NCBI GenBank assembly: GCA_020073375.1
Contig: JAIQFG010000017.1
Span: forward strand, 1 to 57,952
Direction: 5' to 3'
Source of the DNA: Terriglobia bacterium
Lineage (GTDB): Bacteria; Acidobacteriota; Terriglobia; Acidiferrales; UBA7541
Length of the DNA stretch: 57,952 bases
Positions 51,545 to 57,952 of the stretch are shown piece by piece. The translations under genes and the position numbers were made by a program. The notes under the pieces are model-generated. The model did no database searches, had not been told where the DNA came from, and saw nothing but the letters and a program-made list of their open reading frames with translations. Position 1 is the first letter of the stretch. The number at the start of each line of letters is the position of its first letter.

Positions 51545-52431
51545 CACCGCTCCTTTTTGGCGTCGCCAGTTGTGGCGCGAAGCTGCGTTGCGAGTTCCCC
51601 GCGCGTGCCGATCCACACATCGGGCTGGGACTTGGCGATTTCGATAATTCGCTCGAAGGCCCACGCACCCGAGGGACGGCCAAAGACGTGCGCGTGCGCG
51701 GTGACGTCGATTTTCCCCGCTCCCATATCATCCTTTACCAGAGCGGCGAGCGTATCTTCGAAGACTTCAACCAGGGCGCGCGGAGGATTGCCGTACCGCA
51801 CGTACATGGGCATGTCGTTCACTTCCATGCTGCCGGGCGCGGCGATGATCACGCGGTCGCCGAATTTGATCTGGTAGGGAAGGTCGTCATTCAGGTAATC
51901 CCCGTGCCATTCGTAACCCGCTTCCGCGAGCAGGCGCGCCGTGTTCACGCTGGGCGTGGCGCGCGGACTGATCCAGCCCGTAGGTGTAATGCCGCAAACC
52001 TGGCGGATCGATTCCGTGGTGCGACGAATATTCTCCTTTTCCTCTTCTTCGGTCAAATACGCGGGGATCACGTCCATGGCGTAGGAATGCGCAACAATTT
52101 CATGTCCGGCCTCGGCGACCCGGCGGACCGCTTCGGGATACCGTTCGGTGATGACGCCGTTTACCAGCACCGTGGCGCGCACCTGGCGACGCTCCAGAAT
52201 TTTCAGCAGGCGATAAATGCCGCGGCGAGGGCCGTACTCGGCCCAATAGATGGCGTTGAGATCGGTCGTGCCTGGTTTGAGGGGATTTCCCATCGGCCCG
52301 GCGCCGGGCCACTTGCCGTCCGACCATCCCTCCAGGGCGACGCGGAATATCACGCCCACCCGTTTGCCGCCCGGCCACCGGAAATCGTCGGGTGCCGGAA
52401 TTTCCACGCCGCCATGTCCCGCTTGCGCCAT
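51544..52431 (-). CDS. NodB/PuuE-like polysaccharide deacetylase family protein
   Basis: A 295-residue protein from ATG 52431 (GAGGAG nine bases upstream). It has the NodB-fold segments RATVLVNGVITERYPEAVRR, EAGHEIVAHSYAMDVI, GWISPRATPSVNTARLLAEA and DVTAHAHVFGRPSGAWAF. The TFDDG metal-binding motif of true deacetylases is replaced (IFRVALEGWSDG), so it is closer to PuuE-type, metal-independent allantoinase-like amidohydrolases that act on small cyclic or amide substrates. It is the first gene of the operon with the FAH hydrolase and MFS carrier and probably acts on the imported compound. Confidence 0.85.
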   Translation of the reverse strand: MAQAGHGGVEIPAPDDFRWPGGKRVGVIFRVALEGWSDGKWPGAGPMGNPLKPGTTDLNAIYWAEYGPRRGIYRLLKILERRQVRATVLVNGVITERYPEAVRRVAEAGHEIVAHSYAMDVIPAYLTEEEEKENIRRTTESIRQVCGITPTGWISPRATPSVNTARLLAEAGYEWHGDYLNDDLPYQIKFGDRVIIAAPGSMEVNDMPMYVRYGNPPRALVEVFEDTLAALVKDDMGAGKIDVTAHAHVFGRPSGAWAFERIIEIAKSQPDVWIGTRGELATQLRATTGDAKKER

Positions 52432-52527
52432 TGAGAAGAGCTCCTCGTCCTGGTGATCAGACCTGACCAAATCAAAACATGAATCGATTTCCTGAATTGC
52501 TCGGGGTTTGCCTGACAGGCCCGCGCG

Positions 52528-52989
52528 TCACTGCGCCACGGGCGTCTCGAAGTGCACCACGCAATGCCACTGCCCTTTTTCCTTCACGTACACGTTCACA
52601 AATTTTCGCGAGCCGCTCATGACGCTTCCTTTGTAGGTGACGTTGGTCGAACTGACTCCGGTCACAATGCCTGTGTTGCCGTGAATCGTGACCTGGACGT
52701 CCGCGTGCTTGAAATTGGTCTGGAAGGAGAGGTTCCGGGCCTTGACGTCGGCCTGGTGTTCGGCCTTGGTCAGGGTCACGCCGCGCCAATTTGTGTACAC
52801 CAGGTCATCGGCATCGATGCGGTCCAGCGCGGCCACGTCGCCCTTGCCCAGTGCTTCCTCGCGCTCGTCCGAGATTTTCAGGATTTCCTGTTTTGATTTT
52901 TCGTCTGTTTCCGCGCCTCGGACGGTGTATTTCGCAAAGGCAAGCACCGCCGCGATCGACAGCGCACACAAAATCACAAGTCGTCGCAT
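52528..52989 (-). CDS. Exported DUF4440/SnoaL-like protein
   Basis: A 153-residue protein with a signal peptide (AAVLAFAKYTVRGAE) and an NTF2-like domain: EILKISDEREEALGKGDVAA, LDRIDADDLVYTNWRGVTLT, VQVTIHGNTGIVTGVSSTNV and VNVYVKEKGQWHCVVHFETP, the DUF4440 signature order. AAAGGAG lies upstream of the ATG. The activity is unknown; these proteins may bind a small ligand. It is on the same strand as the deacetylase operon but separated by about 96 bases. Confidence 0.85.
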   Translation of the reverse strand: MRRLVILCALSIAAVLAFAKYTVRGAETDEKSKQEILKISDEREEALGKGDVAALDRIDADDLVYTNWRGVTLTKAEHQADVKARNLSFQTNFKHADVQVTIHGNTGIVTGVSSTNVTYKGSVMSGSRKFVNVYVKEKGQWHCVVHFETPVAQ

Positions 52990-53373
52990 GATCGTACTGC
53001 TCCTTTGAGGCTCTCATTAAAAACGCGTCAGGCATTTCCGGCGCAACAGACCCGAGCGCGGCAATCGCATCAGGATGGATCTCTGCTCTGATAAATCCGA
53101 ACGCAATTTTCCCAGCCGGCCGAGCGCGCATACCCTGAACGATCAGTATGCCATGCCGCCACCGGATTCCTGAAGGATGAGCCTCGTCTTGCCCGGTTTG
53201 TTTGAACGGCAGAAACGCCAGCGCTGCCGTGAAGATTATGGGGAAGCGCGGCCGGCCGGTTTTGGACGGGCATCTCTTTGAATTGCTTGCCGGCCTTTCC
53301 GGTCAGTGAACAATCCGCACATGGAGTGGGGGAAAACGGCCTTGCGTGGCGCGCGGCACGCTAAAATATAAGG
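52990..53373. other. Intergenic region
   Basis: About 384 bases with no recognised gene, repeat or RNA. Short open frames on both strands have no ribosome-binding site or family resemblance. The right end is AT-rich (TAAAATATAAGG, 53362-53373) and probably contains the -10 region of the small membrane protein gene. Confidence 0.5.
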
Positions 53374-53517
53374 ATGCAACGGAAAATGTTTTGGACCCTC
53401 TGGACGGTTCTGGGCATTGTGGCCGATCTGGCTTTACCATTCTGGTGGGGGATGGCGGCGTCGATTCCCCTTGGGGTCTTAAGCTGGTGGGTGGCTTATC
53501 GCAGCGACTGGTTCTGA
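53374..53517 (+). CDS. Small two-helix membrane protein (47 residues)
   Basis: ATG 53374 to TGA 53517, 47 residues beginning MQRKMFWTLWTVLGIVADLA. It is basic at the start, then has two hydrophobic stretches (WTLWTVLGIVADLALPFWWG and MAASIPLGVLSWWVAYRS) separated by a Pro-Phe-Trp-Trp-Gly turn, and ends RSDWF. AAGG directly abuts the ATG, and TAAAAT/TATAAG sequences lie 7-12 bases upstream, so the message may be leaderless. The tryptophan-rich helical hairpin looks like a genuine small membrane protein rather than noise. No family is recognised. Confidence 0.55.
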   Translation: MQRKMFWTLWTVLGIVADLALPFWWGMAASIPLGVLSWWVAYRSDWF

Positions 53518-53552
53518 CGCCGCATTTTTGCCGGTGGCTAAGCTGCAAAAAC

Positions 53553-53582
53553 CCCGGGTCTGAAGGCCCGGGCTACAGCGGG
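53553..53582. repeat. GC-rich TGAAGGCC hairpin
   Basis: CCCGGGTCTGAAGGCCCGGG followed by CTACAGCGGG. The CCCGGG/CCCGGG arms form a strong stem around TCTGAAGG. The TGAAG loop and CTAC tail resemble the GGCTGAAGCC element family reduced to a single arm. It may end transcription of the small membrane protein gene. Confidence 0.45.
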
Positions 53583-53660
53583 CCTTTTGTTCCGCCATTG
53601 ACTCGTTTTGCTCCAGCCGCTCCTTCACGCTAAACTGAACGCGGGAGAAAACCGAACCAT

Positions 53661-55481
53661 TTGCCTCCGATCATCACTGCACAAGGCCTTTCCAAACGAT
53701 ATGGCGCCGAACCGCTGTTCCAGGATATTTCCTTCACCGTTTCCGAAGGGGAGCGAATCGGACTGATCGGCCCGAACGGCTCGGGAAAATCGACGCTGCT
53801 GGAAATTCTCTGCGATCGTGTGAGGCCGGATACCGGCGAGGTCGCGATCCGCAAGCGCACGCGCCTGAGCCTGGTGGTGCAGAATTCCGAATTTGCCGAG
53901 GGCGTGACGATCCGGTCGGTGACCGAAAATTCCATGGCGCGCGCGGGCGTCCCGGAAAAGGACCGCGCCGCGCGCATGGCCGAACCCCTGGGCCGCGCGG
54001 GATTCACCGATCTCGATACGCCCACCTCGGCGCTGTCGGGCGGATGGAAGAAACGCCTGGCAATCGTCGAAGCGCTGGTGCAGGCCCCGGACATTCTTCT
54101 GCTCGACGAACCCACCAATCACCTGGACCTTGCCGGGATCAACTGGCTCGAATCGGTATTGCAGAACGCGACGTTTGCCTGCGTGGTGGTGAGCCACGAC
54201 CGCTATTTCCTGGAAAACATCGCCACTGAAATCGTCGAGCTGGCGCGCATGTACGAGAACGGCTTCCTGCGCGTCAGCGGGAACTACAGCACGTTTCTGA
54301 TCGCCAAGGAGGAATACCTGCACGCGCAGCGCAAGCATCAGGAGGCACTGGAAAATCGCGTGCACACCGAAATTGAATGGCTGCGGCGGGGTCCGAAGGC
54401 CCGCACCACAAAATCCAAGGCGCGCATCGACACCGCGCAGGAAATGATCGGCGAACTGGCGGACCTGAACGCCAGGACGCGCACCATTTCCGCGAAAATC
54501 GATTTTTCCTCCACCGACCGTCAGACCAAGCGGCTGATCGCATTGGAAGATCTGACTTATGCGATCGGCGGCCGCACGCTGTTCGAGGGGATAAATTTTG
54601 CGATTGCTTCCGGGATGCGCGTGGGCCTGGTGGGCCCGAACGGGAGCGGCAAGACAACTTTGTTGCGCCTGCTGCGCGGCGATCTCGAACCCACACGCGG
54701 AGAAATTCGCAAGGCCGATTCGCTGCGCGTCGTGTATTTCGATCAGAATCGTGTCCTGGACCCGGACATCACCCTGCGCCGCGCCCTGGCTCCGGACAGC
54801 GATTCGGTGATTTATCAGGACCGCGTGATTCACGTGGCCTCGTGGGCGACGCGATTTCTCTTTGATCCCGATCATCTCGGCCAGCCGGTGGGAAAACTTT
54901 CCGGCGGGGAGCGCGCGCGTGTGCTGATCGCTCAGCTCATGTTGCAGCCCGCGGACGTCCTGCTGCTGGATGAGCCGACCAACGATCTGGACATCCCCAC
55001 GTTGGAAATATTGGAAGAAAGCCTGCTGGAATATCGCGGCGCGCTGGTGCTGGTCACCCACGACCGTTACATGCTCGATCGCGTCTCGACCATCGTCCTG
55101 GGCCTCGACGGCCTGGGCGGCGCCGAACGATTTGCCGATTATTCGCAGTGGGACACCTGGCAGCGTTTGCGGCAGAAGGGGACTGCGAATTTTTCCTCGG
55201 GCACGCGACCTTCGTCAGCAGGGGGCGGAGACTCCCAGCCCTCGGCCTCGAAAAAGAAACTCTCCTACAACGAAGTTCGCGAATTGGAAACGATCGAGGA
55301 GCGCATCGCCGGAGCCGACAAGCTGCTGGAGGCCAAGCGCACCGCCCTCGAAGATCCGGCCGTTACCGGCAATCCCGCGCTTCTGAGGACCACGTGCCTG
55401 GAGATGGAAGAAGTGCAGAATACTCTCGACACTTTGTACGCCCGCTGGGGCGAACTAGAAAAGAAAAAGGGCGGTCTCTAG
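53661..55481 (+). CDS. uup: ABC-F ATPase, Uup type
   Basis: A 606-residue soluble protein with two ABC domains and no membrane segments, starting at TTG 53661 (GGGAGA 12 bases upstream). Walker A is GPNGSGKST in both halves. Signatures are LSGGWKKRLAIVEAL and LSGGERARVLIAQLM, and Walker B motifs LLLDEPTNHLD and LLLDEPTNDLD. An interdomain linker of about 75 residues and a C-terminal coiled coil (LSYNEVRELETIEERIAGAD...LEMEEVQNTLDTL) identify Uup. Such proteins act on ribosomes or on DNA and do not transport. Its stop codon lies in a hairpin that serves as terminator for the opposite strand. Confidence 0.93.
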   Translation: MPPIITAQGLSKRYGAEPLFQDISFTVSEGERIGLIGPNGSGKSTLLEILCDRVRPDTGEVAIRKRTRLSLVVQNSEFAEGVTIRSVTENSMARAGVPEKDRAARMAEPLGRAGFTDLDTPTSALSGGWKKRLAIVEALVQAPDILLLDEPTNHLDLAGINWLESVLQNATFACVVVSHDRYFLENIATEIVELARMYENGFLRVSGNYSTFLIAKEEYLHAQRKHQEALENRVHTEIEWLRRGPKARTTKSKARIDTAQEMIGELADLNARTRTISAKIDFSSTDRQTKRLIALEDLTYAIGGRTLFEGINFAIASGMRVGLVGPNGSGKTTLLRLLRGDLEPTRGEIRKADSLRVVYFDQNRVLDPDITLRRALAPDSDSVIYQDRVIHVASWATRFLFDPDHLGQPVGKLSGGERARVLIAQLMLQPADVLLLDEPTNDLDIPTLEILEESLLEYRGALVLVTHDRYMLDRVSTIVLGLDGLGGAERFADYSQWDTWQRLRQKGTANFSSGTRPSSAGGGDSQPSASKKKLSYNEVRELETIEERIAGADKLLEAKRTALEDPAVTGNPALLRTTCLEMEEVQNTLDTLYARWGELEKKKGGL

Positions 55482-55491
55482 CCCGCCCTTT
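55461..55491 (-). terminator. Intrinsic terminator of the aquaporin gene, inside the uup 3' end
   Basis: A 9-bp perfect stem, AAAGGGCGG (55466-55474) and CCGCCCTTT (55483-55491), with an 8-nt loop that includes the uup stop codon. On the minus strand the stem is followed by TTTTTCTTTTC, a good T-tract, so it should stop transcription from the aquaporin gene. On the plus strand the tail is only TTTCC, so it is weaker for uup. Confidence 0.7.
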
Positions 55492-55534
55492 CCAAAAGCG
55501 ATATTCGTTGTCGTCGCGCTGCCGAAAAAATGGG

Positions 55535-56475
<941 letters not shown>

Positions 56476-57159
56476 ATGAAGCCGGAACAGAAAAACATAT
56501 TGGTGATCGACGTGGGCGGCACTCACGTGAAGGTCCGAGATCGGGAGCACAAGGAGCCCATTAAAATTGTTTCCGGCCCCAAAATGACGGCGAAGAAAAT
56601 GGTGAAGCTGGTTCGCGAGGCGACTTCCGGCTGGAAGTATTCGTGCGTCTCGATCGGATATCCCGCTCCCGTGGTGCACGGGCACCCGCTGTGCGAACCG
56701 CACAACCTGGGAGGCGGCTGGGTCGGATTCAATTTCCACAAAGCATTCGGGCATCCCGTGAAGATCATCAATGACGCGGCCATGCAGGCGCTGGGCATTT
56801 ATCGAGGCGGGCGCATGCTGTTTCTCGGCCTGGGCACGGGTTTGGGTTCGGCGTTGATCGTTGATGGAGTCCTCGAACCCATGGAAATAGCGCACCTGCC
56901 TTACAAGAAGGGCCGGACGTTTGAGGATTATCTGGGAGTCCGAGGCCTCAAGCGTCTGGGAAAAAAGAAATGGCGGAAACAGGTCGCCGAAGTAGCCGAA
57001 CAACTCAGGGCCGCCATGGAAGCCGACGACGTGGTGCTGGGTGGAGGAAACGCCAAGCTTCTGAAGACACTGCCGCCGGGCTGTCGGCTGGGCGATAATT
57101 CCACCGCGTTTACCGGTGGATTCCGGCTGTGGCAGTTGCCTGCGAAGAAACTCGAATAA
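56476..57159 (+). CDS. ROK family kinase, polyphosphate-glucokinase-like
   Basis: A 227-residue ASKHA-fold kinase. ATG 56476 has AAGGAG five bases upstream. The phosphate-binding loop is VIDVGGTHVKVR, the second phosphate motif LGLGTGLGSALIVDG, and the catalytic Asp is in IINDAAMQALGIYRGG. The short length and the compact C-terminus (FEDYLGVRGLKRLGKKKWRK, DDVVLGGGNAKLL) are those of bacterial polyphosphate glucokinases, which phosphorylate glucose with polyphosphate or ATP. The glucose-binding region is only partly recognisable, so the substrate is an inference. Confidence 0.85.
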   Translation: MKPEQKNILVIDVGGTHVKVRDREHKEPIKIVSGPKMTAKKMVKLVREATSGWKYSCVSIGYPAPVVHGHPLCEPHNLGGGWVGFNFHKAFGHPVKIINDAAMQALGIYRGGRMLFLGLGTGLGSALIVDGVLEPMEIAHLPYKKGRTFEDYLGVRGLKRLGKKKWRKQVAEVAEQLRAAMEADDVVLGGGNAKLLKTLPPGCRLGDNSTAFTGGFRLWQLPAKKLE

Positions 57160-57243
57160 AGAAGTTCACTAGCCTGTCACGCCTTCGGCAATCCCTCTAA
57201 ACTTGTTCCGAATTTGACCGATGAATCCTTTTGGAGCCATCGC

Positions 57244-57952
57244 ATGTCTGAATTGGACGATCCAGAGATTTTTCAATCCGTCCTGGAGGCCTTGCAGACG
57301 GGAATTTTTCTGGTCGACCGCAGCCGGCGAATTCGGTTTTGGAACGATGGCGCGGAACGGATTACGGGGTATTTCCGTCAGGACGTCGTCGGACGCTTCC
57401 CGCGCGATCATTTTCTGGCGATCCCGGAGCTTGTGGAAGGCATGGAAGCCGAGCCGCAAGACCCCATAAGCATGGTGTTTCGGGATGGCAAGCCTTCTAT
57501 ATCGGAGGGGTCCATTCTTCATAAGGAAGGATACCGGGTCCCGGTCGTGCTACGGACAATTCCGGTGCGTAACAGCAGCGGCAAGGTGGTCGGAGCGGCG
57601 GAATGCTTTGAGAAAAGCCAGTCGGCTTCGGAACGTTCGCGGCGCCAGGCGTCACTCGCCGATTTTGGATGCCTGGACGAAGTGACCGGAGTTCCCACGC
57701 ATGGTTACATGGAGACGCAGCTACGCGAAAATCTGACGACATTCGAGGAGCACAAAGTTCCATTCGGCGTACTGGTCATTCAAGTCGACCACATGGATCA
57801 ATTCCGGAGCAGCCGCGGGCCCGGCGTGGTGCCCACGATTCTGCGGGTGATTGCGCAGGCCGTGGAGAATTGCCTGCGCCCAACCGACATATTGGGCCGC
57901 GGACCGGATGACCAATTCCTGGCCGTGCTCATGGACTGCAAGGAATCGGAAG
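57244..57952 (+). CDS. PAS-GGDEF protein with degenerate GGDEF motif, truncated by window end
   Basis: The frame opens at ATG 57244 and runs through the last base, about 236 residues. Residues 8-120 are a PAS domain (FQSVLEALQTGIFLVDRSRR, FWNDGAERITGY, PVVLRTIPVRNSSGKVVGAA). From about residue 138 a GGDEF domain begins (LDEVTGVPTHGYMETQLREN, FGVLVIQVDHMDQFRSSRGP, ILRVIAQAVENCLRPTDILG). The signature reads GRGPDDQF instead of RxGGDEF, so diguanylate cyclase activity is unlikely and it may be a sensor or act through a domain beyond the window. Confidence 0.85.
   Translation, partial: MSELDDPEIFQSVLEALQTGIFLVDRSRRIRFWNDGAERITGYFRQDVVGRFPRDHFLAIPELVEGMEAEPQDPISMVFRDGKPSISEGSILHKEGYRVPVVLRTIPVRNSSGKVVGAAECFEKSQSASERSRRQASLADFGCLDEVTGVPTHGYMETQLRENLTTFEEHKVPFGVLVIQVDHMDQFRSSRGPGVVPTILRVIAQAVENCLRPTDILGRGPDDQFLAVLMDCKESE

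Noticed and set aside
52990..53373. 67-residue frame at 53070-53273 on the minus strand
   Set aside because: No ribosome-binding site, biased Arg/Ser composition and no family; treated as non-coding.

Overview
The window is about 58 kb of uniformly GC-rich bacterial chromosome. No rRNA, tRNA, CRISPR array, integrase or insertion sequence was recognised. The gene content suggests an Acidobacteriota (Terriglobia-like) soil heterotroph. Pointers are an Oar-type TonB-dependent receptor ending in Phe, a reaction-centre-like two-haem cytochrome c fused to a second domain, DUF6152 and LVIVD-repeat secreted proteins, a DUF2934-Hsp20 fusion, and many intergenic dyads with a GGCTGAAGCC core. The assignment rests on gene families only, not on a marker gene.

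Layout. 0.7-4.0 kb: operon of a beta-barrel porin, a small PstS-like lipoprotein and a methyl-accepting chemotaxis protein. 4.2-10.1 kb: exported proteins on the minus strand (PEBP, a seven-repeat FG-GAP-like propeller, DUF6152, a lone TRAP solute-binding protein, a Tat-exported LVIVD propeller). 10.5-23.6 kb: catabolic region. An M24 hydrolase, 2-hydroxyacid dehydrogenase, DRE-TIM (HMGL-like) enzyme, zinc alcohol dehydrogenase and MFS carrier form an operon followed by an IclR regulator. OsmC, a quinone reductase and a DUF4279 protein follow. A LigJ-type 4-oxalomesaconate hydratase next to a fused LigB-LigA (gallate dioxygenase-like) ring-cleaving enzyme and a second alcohol dehydrogenase point to meta-cleavage of gallate or protocatechuate. 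23.6-28.8 kb: NTF2-like protein, TPR protein, RecQ, MFS carrier.

28.9-40.1 kb: the most unusual part, a stress island. It contains a HAD-HerA-like ATPase fusion, a Crp/Fnr regulator with FNR-like cysteines but a CRP-like recognition helix, a STAS protein, a tandem-PAS sigma-54 activator, DUF2934-Hsp20, a small zinc-ribbon protein, two tandem-domain universal stress proteins and an MgtA-type Mg2+ ATPase. Five TGTGA-N6-TCACA-like dyads lie in its intergenic regions, so it looks like one regulon, probably responding to oxygen or redox.

40.2-58 kb: a secreted protein, a histidine kinase/OmpR pair, DUF6152, the Oar-like receptor, the cytochrome c fusion, a deacetylase-FAH hydrolase-MFS operon, a DUF4440 protein, an unlisted 47-residue membrane protein, a Uup-type ABC-F protein, an aquaporin, a polyphosphate-glucokinase-like ROK protein, and a PAS-GGDEF protein cut by the window edge.

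All start choices rest on visible ribosome-binding sites and family N-termini. Coordinates were counted by hand, and no database search was possible.
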